NCBI GenBank assembly: GCA_031269995.1
Contig: JAISYI010000008.1
Coordinates: 1 to 58,245, forward strand
DNA from: Holosporaceae bacterium
GTDB lineage: Bacteria; Pseudomonadota; Alphaproteobacteria; UBA3830
Reading direction: 5' to 3'
Length of the DNA: 58,245 bases
The notes beneath the pieces were generated by a model. That model was given only the letters and a program-made list of their open reading frames with translations. It was not told the origin of the DNA and searched no databases. Position numbers and translations under genes: made by a program. Of this stretch, positions 42,266 to 52,918 are shown piece by piece; positions within the stretch are counted from its first letter, which is position 1; each line of letters opens with the position of its first letter.

Positions 42266-42889
42266 TTACAATTCTCTTAAAAAATCCACGGTCTGAGCTA
42301 ACATGTAAGCATCTATGCTGTGACCCGTGTTGGGGCTAGCTACCGTTTGTACAGATATTCCCACGTTGTTAAGAGCCTCTTCTGTTAGCTGCATCGCACT
42401 GAACGGAATGACTGTATCCATTTCTCCATGGGTAAGCAGAACTTTTGTGTTTTTTCTCTCCATAAGCCACAATCCCGGGCTCAACAATAACCCCGAGAAG
42501 GCTACCACAGCTTTCACGCCATACTTTAAACCTAGGCTCAGTGCTATAATAGCTCCCTGCGAAAAACCTGCAATGACTGTATCGCTGTAAATTAGCTTTT
42601 TCGCTGAGATCACGGAATCAACGTAGGATATAATGTTGGGAACACCTCTTTCGAAAGCTTCTCGCCAATTGTTTACGTCATTTCCTTCAAGAGCAAACCA
42701 CTGGCGGCCGAATCCTTCGTCACATACCTCAAAACCGTTTGGTAAATGAATTTCAGCCGTCGGAAGAGACTTCGCAAATGCCTCCCCCACGAATTGCAGG
42801 TCGTTTTTATCAGCTCCATACCCGTGAAAAATAAAAACTAACTTTTCAGCATCAGATCTAGCGGGTAAAACTATCTCGTCAACTTCCAC
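42266..42889 (-). CDS. Alpha/beta-hydrolase, phospholipase/carboxylesterase family
   Basis: A 207-residue serine hydrolase of the PF02230 type. HGYGADKNDLQ forms the oxyanion region, GFSQGA holds the nucleophile Ser, GEMDTVIP the Asp and NTGHSID the His, so the triad is complete. No signal peptide is seen; it is probably cytoplasmic. Family members act on short-chain esters, lysophospholipids or acyl thioesters, and the substrate here is unknown. It lies 46 nt upstream of gatC. Confidence 0.88.
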   Translation of the reverse strand: MEVDEIVLPARSDAEKLVFIFHGYGADKNDLQFVGEAFAKSLPTAEIHLPNGFEVCDEGFGRQWFALEGNDVNNWREAFERGVPNIISYVDSVISAKKLIYSDTVIAGFSQGAIIALSLGLKYGVKAVVAFSGLLLSPGLWLMERKNTKVLLTHGEMDTVIPFSAMQLTEEALNNVGISVQTVASPNTGHSIDAYMLAQTVDFLREL

Positions 42890-43026
42890 TTCCTACACCA
42901 TGCAAGCAAAGCAACATAAAAACCATCTCTAAGTACTTTAGCGACTTTAGAAGATTTTGTACACTCATATCAAAGATGGAATTAACAAGCCTAATAGTAT
43001 TATAAATATAGCGGATCGGTAGCTAT

Positions 43027-43899
43027 TTACAATGTTATTTTTTTCTCAAACACTGGGATCACCGAGAACAAATAATATTTTTTCATCGTTTTCCATTCAT
43101 AAATTTTCATCACAGGTATTCCACAGAGTTTATAGATAATTTTTTTTCTAACGTACCATCTATCATCGCACTCGATATAATTTTTTCTGGAAAATTTAAT
43201 GAAGTCTCTGCGGGCAGCAAGTTTATCCTGGCGTCTTCTGTCGGTTTCATTCCTGGTAATAGAATTATGGTTTACCCAATAATAATAGGTGGTCGTTGGA
43301 ACAGTGACTAGCGTTTTCAAGAAATACAGAGCACGAATGGAAAATGAAACGTCCTCAAAGGTCCTTCCCTCTCGAAAACGGAGCCTATGCAGATTGATTT
43401 CGGACCGTCTGTATATTTTGTTGAAAACATAACATTTACGCGGAGATTCGGTTATTCTATACTTATCAGTAACGGCACTATAAAACTGTTCCTCCTCGAT
43501 TTCCAGTTTAATACGGCTCTTCGACGATGGATATTTCCTTACTATCCTACAGCAAGCAATGTCAGCATTGTATTTTTTTGCAGCAGCATAGAGCTCTTCG
43601 AAGAAGTTTAGCTCTATCCAGTCATCACCGTCGACAAAACCGACGTATTCTCCCCTAGCGATGGCAAGAGCCGAATTTCGTGCTGCGCTTACTCCTCTGT
43701 TTTCCTGATGTAATACCGTAACGCGAGAATCTTCTGCCGAGAATTCTTCAAGTATTCGGAGGGAGCCGTCTATGGACCCATCGTTAACGCATATTATTTC
43801 AATATCGCTAAGCGTTTGATCGGCAATACTCTCCAAACAACGTTTTAAGAATTTTTCCACATTGTAAACAGGAATTATGACTGATATCTTTGGCTGCAT
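43027..43899 (-). CDS. Glycosyltransferase family 2
   Basis: A 290-residue inverting GT-A glycosyltransferase. The N-terminus has ISVIIPVYNVEKFLKRCLES, then VNDGSIDGS, GVSAARNSAL and the DGDDW metal/sugar-nucleotide motif. The C-terminal third is basic. It probably adds a sugar to LPS or another surface glycan; donor and acceptor cannot be told from sequence. The ATG at 43897-43899 with AGAGGA upstream is chosen over a GTG 12 bases earlier. It stands alone downstream of the T6SS genes, past their terminator. Confidence 0.9.
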   Translation of the reverse strand: MQPKISVIIPVYNVEKFLKRCLESIADQTLSDIEIICVNDGSIDGSLRILEEFSAEDSRVTVLHQENRGVSAARNSALAIARGEYVGFVDGDDWIELNFFEELYAAAKKYNADIACCRIVRKYPSSKSRIKLEIEEEQFYSAVTDKYRITESPRKCYVFNKIYRRSEINLHRLRFREGRTFEDVSFSIRALYFLKTLVTVPTTTYYYWVNHNSITRNETDRRRQDKLAARRDFIKFSRKNYIECDDRWYVRKKIIYKLCGIPVMKIYEWKTMKKYYLFSVIPVFEKKITL

Positions 43900-43945
43900 T
43901 ATCCTCTGCACTACTTTATTGTTTACGTACCATTAAATTATCACT

Positions 43946-43965
43946 AAAAACCTCGTAGAACGAAG
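43946..43965 (-). terminator. Rho-independent terminator after tssG
   Basis: On the minus strand a six-pair stem (CTTCGT with ACGAGG, one G-U pair), loop TCT, is followed at once by TTTTT. It lies four bases after the tssG stop and would end the Hcp-TssE-TssF-TssG transcript before the glycosyltransferase. Confidence 0.6.
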
Positions 43966-43968
43966 CGA

Positions 43969-44901
43969 TCAGCAAACTATTTTCGCAGAATCAAGATTTT
44001 TTCCAGGAATCCAGGAAGTTTTCCCAAGAAATGCTTTGCCAAGAACTAATAGAGGGACGTTTTGGGGATTTAGCACAAGTGTATAATTGAAGAAAACTCC
44101 CAAGTATTTTTTAATAATCCATTTTAAATTCTCCAGACACCGTTTGTCCAGAAGCAGCTGGAAAATTTTCTCAAATCCTGAATGAGAGAGATGAATTTCA
44201 ATCCCAAACGACAGAACATACAATTTTTTTCCTAGCTCCGCTGTGGAGCCTAGTTGTATATTTCCTAGTAATTGAACTTCCTGCCGGTCAACCCAGAATG
44301 CGCATAGTTCTTTCACCATGGTTTTAAATCCACAAAACGATGAAATAACCGCCTCCAGCCCATCGGCACTTTTCTCTTTGGTCCAAAATAAATGTGATAA
44401 CCGAGCCACCCTGCGATCAAATGTTCTTGGAGATTCTCCGAAAAATGTTGCCATTGCATTTTGTAGGAGGGATGCCCCGTCATGACGCTGGAGACAAAGA
44501 TACCTGCGTTTGCTAATTTGGTAAGAAATTCCAAGGAGGCGAGCGTTGAACATATTAAGGAATTCACCCATGGCGAAATCCTCCATTTGCCCTCTTCGAA
44601 AAATTAGTTCTGTATATGGAATTGGAAGTGGTCCGCCAAGTCCGGCGAGAGCCAATCTCTCTGTATAGATTACTCGACGAGTTCCCAGAGGAAGAATTTT
44701 ATCGATTTCCGTTCCTTTTAAATGAAAGGATATGACACTTTTGGTTCCGAACGGAGCGCTTTCCAGGGTAGTTTCCTTGCCGAAGGAGACCTCAGCCCCA
44801 TATTCTAGAATGTATGCGGCCATCTCGAAGGAAAATTGCTTTGGATGTAGCAACAGCTCTTCGTTTAGAGGTAATTCCGTATGCCGAACCGTTGCTTCCA
44901 T
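43969..44901 (-). CDS. tssG: Type VI secretion baseplate protein TssG
   Basis: A 310-residue wedge component of the T6SS baseplate. The family core GGPLPIPYTELIFRR followed by FLNMFNARLLGISY is clear, matching the TssG pattern of a TE motif, then a short FLN-x-FN-x-R block. The C-terminal third is divergent. It starts inside the tssF 3' end with a 37-nt overlap, the standard tssF-tssG arrangement. In T6SS, two TssF and one TssG with TssE and TssK form the wedge. Confidence 0.88.
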   Translation of the reverse strand: MEATVRHTELPLNEELLLHPKQFSFEMAAYILEYGAEVSFGKETTLESAPFGTKSVISFHLKGTEIDKILPLGTRRVIYTERLALAGLGGPLPIPYTELIFRRGQMEDFAMGEFLNMFNARLLGISYQISKRRYLCLQRHDGASLLQNAMATFFGESPRTFDRRVARLSHLFWTKEKSADGLEAVISSFCGFKTMVKELCAFWVDRQEVQLLGNIQLGSTAELGKKLYVLSFGIEIHLSHSGFEKIFQLLLDKRCLENLKWIIKKYLGVFFNYTLVLNPQNVPLLVLGKAFLGKTSWIPGKNLDSAKIVC

Positions 44902-46625
44902 TCTCTCAAGATCCCATTCCGCGACGTGTTTACTACAGATACATCCGTAAACGTGTTAATTAAAGTATATGAAGACAAAAATCTGGACAGCACAAGGCTA
45001 AGCGGCAATCCCAGATTGGGAATCGAATCGTTAAAAGTTATTTCTATATTGGTTCCGCGAACGAATCCACGCCATGTTTGCTCGTTGAATCGACGCGTAA
45101 TCATTGCACTATTCACTGAGACGATCGCGTCAACTTCCCTCTCAAGATTAGATCCGGAGACATCTGCAAAAACTCGCAGCACATCTCGGATTTTCATTAT
45201 CCCTTCCTGGCTGAATTCGATTGAATTCATGGATAGGGTAGAAATTAGTTTCCACAACATTTCTCCATTCTCTATTGCTGGCCTTTGAGCCGTTGGTCTC
45301 TCGCAGCAATATATTCTTTTAGTCGGTATAGATAGTTCTATTTGCAATTCTCCGGAAGCTGGAATCTGATCAGCTATCCCCCTGTTGGTGCACAAAGTAT
45401 GTCCGTAGAATATTTTATCAGCCGGATGCTGCGGATCAAAATGCATATCTATGAAAGAAATATAAACATCATCCCCAAATGAATCTTTCATATATGATCT
45501 TTTTCTGCGTGATTTCCAGAAAATATCCGAATCTTTTAAAGAACAATTGCAGGCAAAAAATTCAGGTACTTGAACTTCACAATTGCTTTGAGAATCGACG
45601 GCCACAATTTTTTGAATTGTATAAATTTCATGGCTATCGTAGCGACGATAGTCTGGTATCAAACAGTATTCAACCTGCCGACGGCTCAGTCGTAAAGGCT
45701 CTGTAATTTTTGGGAATAGATTTACAGCTGGAACAGAAAAAAGGGAAAAATTTTTCAGTGTTATCGGCATTGCTATATCATAGCTCATCGGAATGTAAAG
45801 GAAGCTTTCTCCCGCACTATCTTGGTCCTTTGCCAAGGTAACATCGAATCCATAGAACTTTTCTGCAAATGCAAAATACTCCTGCAGCAGACGGAATCCC
45901 CTATGAACTGTTTTGGGGTATGGCAGCAGTGAGTCTCTGTCGTCCACTCCTACGGGTTCAACCGAATCCAGCATTCTGTGGGAAGAATTTTTATTTTGAA
46001 TCACTTTCTTTTCGGTGGAAAAGATCGCAGAAAATATCTTTCCGCGCAGCAGTGCATCTGCATGGATATAGAAACGCAGTTTTTCTGGATAAGCCTTTGC
46101 GGAGCTATATCTTAATCCGATCTTTAGATAGTAGGTAGAGTTGGCAAAGTAGCCAGGTAGGTGCTCTCGCTGGATAATCGCAACAGAAAATATTTCGATA
46201 GGCCACAGTTGCAAATCATGAGCCGTCATAAATGAGCAAGTCTCTCCGGAAAAACTTTTGGAATGCAGCAGCGTGTTTTTCGGCACAATGACCCCCGGAG
46301 CCTTTACTGCCCGCGATAAATCAACATCAAATTCCACCATTACGCAGGATGGAGTAGGAAGAACCATAGGTTCATACACAACATCAAGAAGAGTGCCTGC
46401 AATTTCTGGAAATTGGTCGTCGATCTGCTTTTGCAGCTTTCCGGTGAGAAAGGCGACACTCTCCACCAGGCGCTCAGTGTGAGGATCAGTCGATTCGTTG
46501 GAGGATAGATCGAGTCTGCGTGCGATTTTGGGAAATCTTCTTGCAAAATCCCCGCCAGCATTGCGGAGGTAAGAAAGTTCGCGTTGGTAGTATTCCGATA
46601 GGATATCTATGTTATTTTTGATCAT
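44865..46625 (-). CDS. tssF: Type VI secretion baseplate protein TssF
   Basis: A 586-residue baseplate protein, normal length for the family. The N-terminus carries the signature YYQRELSYLRNAGGDFARRF, then DPHTERLVESVAFLTGKL and DDQFPEIAGTLLDVVYEP. Later segments, such as TDVSVVNTS, are typical of the TssF C-terminal half. It follows tssE by 28 nt. No frameshift is seen, which argues for a functional secretion system. Confidence 0.93.
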   Translation of the reverse strand: MIKNNIDILSEYYQRELSYLRNAGGDFARRFPKIARRLDLSSNESTDPHTERLVESVAFLTGKLQKQIDDQFPEIAGTLLDVVYEPMVLPTPSCVMVEFDVDLSRAVKAPGVIVPKNTLLHSKSFSGETCSFMTAHDLQLWPIEIFSVAIIQREHLPGYFANSTYYLKIGLRYSSAKAYPEKLRFYIHADALLRGKIFSAIFSTEKKVIQNKNSSHRMLDSVEPVGVDDRDSLLPYPKTVHRGFRLLQEYFAFAEKFYGFDVTLAKDQDSAGESFLYIPMSYDIAMPITLKNFSLFSVPAVNLFPKITEPLRLSRRQVEYCLIPDYRRYDSHEIYTIQKIVAVDSQSNCEVQVPEFFACNCSLKDSDIFWKSRRKRSYMKDSFGDDVYISFIDMHFDPQHPADKIFYGHTLCTNRGIADQIPASGELQIELSIPTKRIYCCERPTAQRPAIENGEMLWKLISTLSMNSIEFSQEGIMKIRDVLRVFADVSGSNLEREVDAIVSVNSAMITRRFNEQTWRGFVRGTNIEITFNDSIPNLGLPLSLVLSRFLSSYTLINTFTDVSVVNTSRNGILREWKQRFGIRNYL

Positions 46626-46653
46626 CGCTATATCCCTATCACCTCTGTGTTGC

Positions 46654-47082
46654 TTACGCGTCGATTACCAATGGAAAAGAGATTGGCGTTCTATGACGCC
46701 AAACATTCACCCGAGCCTCTATAATGATGAAAACTTTGCTTGGATCGCTGCCAACGTCTATTACACGCGATTTTGCATTAATTAGACGCGATTCAAATCG
46801 TGCTATTGCATTATCAATGCGGGACTCCAGCTCATGAACTTCGGACACATTTTCTACCGAAGCCGGTGCGATGATATTAGCTCCATAGGATAAGGGAGTT
46901 GGCGTTCTCTCCCACTCTGGTGCAACCCTTGTGCACAGAAGATCCGACAAATCCCTTGCAATCGACTCCTGCAATTCCTGAAACGTCAAAAATCTTTTAG
47001 GATCCTTTTCGAATAATCTCTCGGGACAATCATCTCGCAATTTCTCAAACAAAGGAGCTATTGCCGCGTTGCCGCCGTCCAT
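46654..47082 (-). CDS. tssE: Type VI secretion gp25-like sheath-initiator TssE
   Basis: A 142-residue lysozyme-like gp25 homologue that nucleates sheath assembly on the baseplate. LTFQELQESIARDLSDLLCTR aligns with the family start, and the C-terminal region ending in an INAKSRVIDV-type strand also fits. The ATG directly follows the stop codon of the Hcp-like gene. Confidence 0.85.
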   Translation of the reverse strand: MDGGNAAIAPLFEKLRDDCPERLFEKDPKRFLTFQELQESIARDLSDLLCTRVAPEWERTPTPLSYGANIIAPASVENVSEVHELESRIDNAIARFESRLINAKSRVIDVGSDPSKVFIIIEARVNVWRHRTPISFPLVIDA

Positions 47083-47607
47083 CTACGAATTCTCCATCTT
47101 CCATTCTCCCAGATAAACTTTAATGGAGGCCGTTCCAGATTTTATACCATCTGGCTCATAGTCCGTATAGGAGGCTTGAAAGGATTCGCAATGAAATTCA
47201 AACCAACAGTATCCGACGCGGACAGAAAATCCCTGCAAAGAACATCCCGAGTATTCATATGAGTCGAGCATTGCAATTTCCCCATTAAGGGTTGCAGTCT
47301 TCCCAATTAAAATTTTGGGGAGCTTGCTTCTTTTGCTAAATAACTCTAAAAGGCTCGGACAGTGCTTGCCAGGCAGCAAATGAACCTTTATGGGGCTTGC
47401 CAAAATTCCCAGATCCGCGCTGACGGTTCCGTCAAATAAAAATTTGCGCGATATTTCGAATTCCACCCAAGAAATGGGGAAGAAATTCCCGAACCCTTTT
47501 ATGTCACTACTAAATATTTTGTCACTGGAAATTAGCCAACTATGACCGGAATAGCCTTGCTTCACTCCCTGTCTCCGCAGTAACTTGCTTCGCAGAGATT
47601 CTTCCAT
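47083..47607 (-). CDS. Divergent Hcp-like (TssD) tube protein
   Basis: A 174-residue protein from ATG 47605-47607; an upstream TTG at 47649 would add 14 residues. It is beta-rich. The C-terminal segment FEFHCESFQASYTDYEPDG resembles the last strands of Hcp (…F-x-x-V-x-V-x-Y-x-P…DG), and the middle has a KHCPSLLELF stretch like the family's loop and helix. Its place immediately before tssE matches the common hcp-tssE-tssF-tssG order. Identity to known Hcp is low, so the call combines synteny with weak motif similarity. Confidence 0.55.
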   Translation of the reverse strand: MEESLRSKLLRRQGVKQGYSGHSWLISSDKIFSSDIKGFGNFFPISWVEFEISRKFLFDGTVSADLGILASPIKVHLLPGKHCPSLLELFSKRSKLPKILIGKTATLNGEIAMLDSYEYSGCSLQGFSVRVGYCWFEFHCESFQASYTDYEPDGIKSGTASIKVYLGEWKMENS

Positions 47608-47740
47608 TTTTTCCAAGAGAAAGGAACCTTCCAACGCCAATTCCTTCAACTAACCATGAAAACCGTAGGTTAAAACAATTAACATATGGTTTACAGCACT
47701 AAACGCCTGTCCTTGTTAGAAACCATCAATAGTAAACAAG

Positions 47741-48070
47741 CTAACCGGTAACACGGTTTCCTCGTTTAGTACGAATTCTCTTCTCAATCGCTTTGATTTT
47801 CTCACAAATTACCTCTTCCGATACATTTATGCTAGCCTTTTGAAAATCTGATCGGATCCTAGCAACCAAATTTCGATCATTAGGAGTTATTAAATAAGAA
47901 ACGATTACGCGTCTAACGTATCTGCTCAAGGCTCCGTCTTTGTGCCCCAGCCGGCCTCCAGCCCACTTAGCAAGAATTTTATTGCGACGAGCAGTTGCAA
48001 AAAATTTGGATTGCAGCAGGTCAAGCAACTTGGTTTCACAGGACGACTTCCCTAGGGAAAACATAGGCAT
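47741..48070 (-). CDS. ATP synthase zeta subunit (DUF1476 inhibitor)
   Basis: A 109-residue helical protein matching the alphaproteobacterial zeta subunit, which blocks ATP hydrolysis by F1. The hallmark is the ATARRNKILAKWAGGRLGH segment at residues 25-43, followed by a Y-x-x-x-V-I helix and DFQKASINVSEEVICEKI. Length equals that of Paracoccus zeta. The N-terminal inhibitory segment is short here. It lies on its own upstream of the T6SS fragment, about 13 kb from atpHAGDC. GGGGGAG precedes the ATG. Confidence 0.85.
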   Translation of the reverse strand: MPMFSLGKSSCETKLLDLLQSKFFATARRNKILAKWAGGRLGHKDGALSRYVRRVIVSYLITPNDRNLVARIRSDFQKASINVSEEVICEKIKAIEKRIRTKRGNRVTG

Positions 48071-48299
48071 TCACGTACTCCCCCTACAACAACTTCAGTT
48101 TAAGTATACACGAAAGATTCGTGTAAAACACAATATAATCGCAGGCAATCCTCTTTTTAGAGGACAGCCGTTTACTATGGAATCTGTATTGTCTTTCCAT
48201 TAAGATACCAAAAATTGCTTATAATTAACGAGCGCCTCGGATAGGTCGCCCTGAGAATATTGTAAATTATTTGGAAAGCACTAGGGATCGTTGCAAAAA

Positions 48300-50840
<2,541 letters not shown>

Positions 50841-50868
50841 AACTCTTTAACCTATCTATGAGATCATC

Positions 50869-50883
50869 AGTGATTATATCACT
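50869..50883. promoter_or_regulatory. Palindrome between dnaQ and the partner-switching operon
   Basis: AGTGAT-TAT-ATCACT, perfect 6-nt arms, lies 29 nt before dnaQ and 20 nt before the response regulator GTG. It is followed on the plus strand by TTTTTT. It could be an operator; a small terminator is also possible but no gene ends there. Confidence 0.4.
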
Positions 50884-50902
50884 TTTTTGAGGAACGAGTT
50901 AA

Positions 50903-52078
50903 GTGATGACGGAGGTGAATGTCCTGGTGCTAGACGACGATAAAGATACTCAGGACTTATTCCAGCAGAAGTTTCGCCATAAGATCATGGGGGGAACGTA
51001 CAAGTTTTCATTCGCAACGTGTCTCGACGAAACAATAAATATGCTAAGATATCAACCGTTCGAGATTTTTGTGTCGGACATTAATGTTAATGGTATGGAC
51101 GGCATCGGTTTCATTAGCCAACTACGAAAACAATATCCATTGATGAAGTCCGTCGTCATATCGGCATATGGGGACATAAACACACTGAGAGCTGCCATGC
51201 GAGGTGGGGCGCATGACTTTGTTATTAAACCAATAGATTTCAATGATTTTGAAAAGACCCTAGATAAAACCGCATATGTAGTCGAGCAGTTGAAGTTAGC
51301 TGAAGCAACTAGCCAGAAATTATCAGCAATTTCAGATGAATTGGACGTATCGGCTCAGTTACAAAAAAGCATCTTGCCTGGAAATAGCCTGAAGAAAGGA
51401 GGCGTAGAGATCTGGGCAGACACAATTCCCGCTGCAGAGGTTGGTGGAGACTTTTACGACTTTTTTTGGCTAAGCGAAACTAGGCTTGGCATAGTCATGG
51501 CTGACGTCTCTGGTAAAAACGTGTCCGCAGCTATGTTTGCACTCATCGCTAAGACATTGATCAAGTCGTTTTCTCGGATTTATTCGTCTCCTGCAGAGTG
51601 TTTCGATAATGTCAATAGAACCCTATATAATGAAAATGCTGCCTCTATGTTCGTCACAGCTATATACGGCATAGTCGATATGGAGGAAAAGAAATTGATT
51701 TACACCAATGCCGGACACTTGCCAATCATCGTAGTGCGCCCTGGACAGCCACCGGAGCTTTTGGAATGTGACCCGGGACTACCGCTTGGAATCAGCGAAG
51801 ATGTAATCTTCGTTAACAGTACACATGAGTTTGCTCCAGGGGAATTTATCATGCTTTACACTGACGGTGTCCCCGAAGCTGCCGATAAAAACGGAAACGA
51901 GTACGACTACGAGCGCTTCAATGATGTACTTCAAAAAAACGCCACTTTGCCACCCAGCTTACTGACAACTGCCCTCATAGAATCGATTCGCAAATTCGCC
52001 GGAGGAGCGTCTCAATCCGACGACATTACGACACTTTGTTTAAAATATAGACTAAGAGTAACCCCCAATGTTAATTGA
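50903..52078 (+). CDS. Response regulator fused to PP2C-type phosphatase (RsbU-like)
   Basis: A 391-residue protein. Residues 5-120 are a receiver domain: DDDKD, the phospho-acceptor Asp in VSDINVNGMDG, SAYGD and the conserved Lys in VIKPID. A helical linker of about 40 residues leads to a SpoIIE/RsbU phosphatase domain from residue 150: LQKSILP, EVGGDFYDF, MADVSGKNVSAAMF, NAGHLP, YTDGVPEA and QSDDITTL carry the metal-binding Asp residues. In known systems such proteins dephosphorylate a STAS antagonist. GAGGA lies nine bases before the GTG; ATG 50906 is an alternative. Overlaps the kinase gene by 11 nt. Confidence 0.93.
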   Translation: MMTEVNVLVLDDDKDTQDLFQQKFRHKIMGGTYKFSFATCLDETINMLRYQPFEIFVSDINVNGMDGIGFISQLRKQYPLMKSVVISAYGDINTLRAAMRGGAHDFVIKPIDFNDFEKTLDKTAYVVEQLKLAEATSQKLSAISDELDVSAQLQKSILPGNSLKKGGVEIWADTIPAAEVGGDFYDFFWLSETRLGIVMADVSGKNVSAAMFALIAKTLIKSFSRIYSSPAECFDNVNRTLYNENAASMFVTAIYGIVDMEEKKLIYTNAGHLPIIVVRPGQPPELLECDPGLPLGISEDVIFVNSTHEFAPGEFIMLYTDGVPEAADKNGNEYDYERFNDVLQKNATLPPSLLTTALIESIRKFAGGASQSDDITTLCLKYRLRVTPNVN

Positions 52079-52472
52079 AATCGAAAATAACATTGAAGAA
52101 ATAGACAGAGCGTGCGATCTGACACGCGCATTTTGCCTACAGCACAAAATATCAGATGAAAAATGTCACGATATTACCCTGATAGTGGATGAAATCATGA
52201 CCAACATAATTAAATACGCCTATTCCGACAAACAAAGTCACACATTCTCTTTATTAATGGAAAAAAATGATATCCATATTGCAATCTGCTTTCTTGACGA
52301 TGGAACAGAATTTGACCCTCTCGCGGCAAAGACTCCGGATATTAGTTCTACTTGTATAGAGGACAGGCCAATCGGAGGACTAGGCATTTTTATTGTAAGG
52401 CAACTGGCGGAAGATGTCAAATATTCAAGGGTTGGAAACCTAAATCGTTTGGACATTGTGGTTAATGTATGA
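52068..52472 (+). CDS. RsbW/SpoIIAB-like anti-sigma serine kinase
   Basis: A 134-residue histidine-kinase-like ATPase. DEIMTNIIKYAY is the N box, DDGTEFDP the G1 box and GGLGIFIVRQL the G2 box, so ATP binding looks intact. In partner switching this type phosphorylates a STAS protein or binds a sigma factor. It starts inside the end of the phosphatase gene and is followed by the STAS gene 64 nt later. No sigma factor is adjacent, so the target is unknown. Confidence 0.9.
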   Translation: MLIEIENNIEEIDRACDLTRAFCLQHKISDEKCHDITLIVDEIMTNIIKYAYSDKQSHTFSLLMEKNDIHIAICFLDDGTEFDPLAAKTPDISSTCIEDRPIGGLGIFIVRQLAEDVKYSRVGNLNRLDIVVNV

Positions 52473-52536
52473 AAATCAATGTTGAAGAATTGTAAAGCGA
52501 AATGAATAACGGCAATAATAATGGGAGAAATGCTCT

Positions 52537-52869
52537 ATGGAAGTAAAAACATCTACACAGGATGGTGTGACCCTCGTAGTTCCAGTGGGACGCGTAGATT
52601 CATCAACAGCAAAGGCTTTTGAGGACGAAGTTATGAAGGCTGCTAACGGCAATACCAAGATGGCCATTCAATTCGACAAGGTTGATTACATATCTAGCGC
52701 TGGATTGAGAGTCATTTTGATGGCTGGAAAAAAGTTAACAGCAGCTAAGGGGGAACTTGTTCTAATAAACATGCCAGATAAAATATTTTCTGTTTTTAAA
52801 GTAAGCGGATTCGACAAGATTATAAAAATATGTCCGAATTTTGAGGAATATAAACAATCTTTTAACTAA
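52537..52869 (+). CDS. STAS-domain anti-sigma factor antagonist (RsbV-like)
   Basis: A 110-residue single STAS domain. The motif VDYISSAGLRVIL at residues 49-61 holds Ser54, which aligns with the phosphorylated Ser of SpoIIAA and RsbV. With the upstream kinase and phosphatase it completes a full partner-switching set. GGGAGAAATG lies before the ATG. Patatin follows 49 nt later on the same strand. Confidence 0.93.
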   Translation: MEVKTSTQDGVTLVVPVGRVDSSTAKAFEDEVMKAANGNTKMAIQFDKVDYISSAGLRVILMAGKKLTAAKGELVLINMPDKIFSVFKVSGFDKIIKICPNFEEYKQSFN

Positions 52870-52918
52870 TTAGTCGTTAAATGAAAGAAGCGACGACCAA
52901 ATATAAGGAGTAATTATC

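Noticed and set aside
48071-48299. Possible small RNA between the zeta gene and folD
   Set aside because: A short CCTCT/AGAGG hairpin and a TATAAT box are present, but no recognisable 6S, SRP or other known fold and no well-spaced -35; too weak to annotate.
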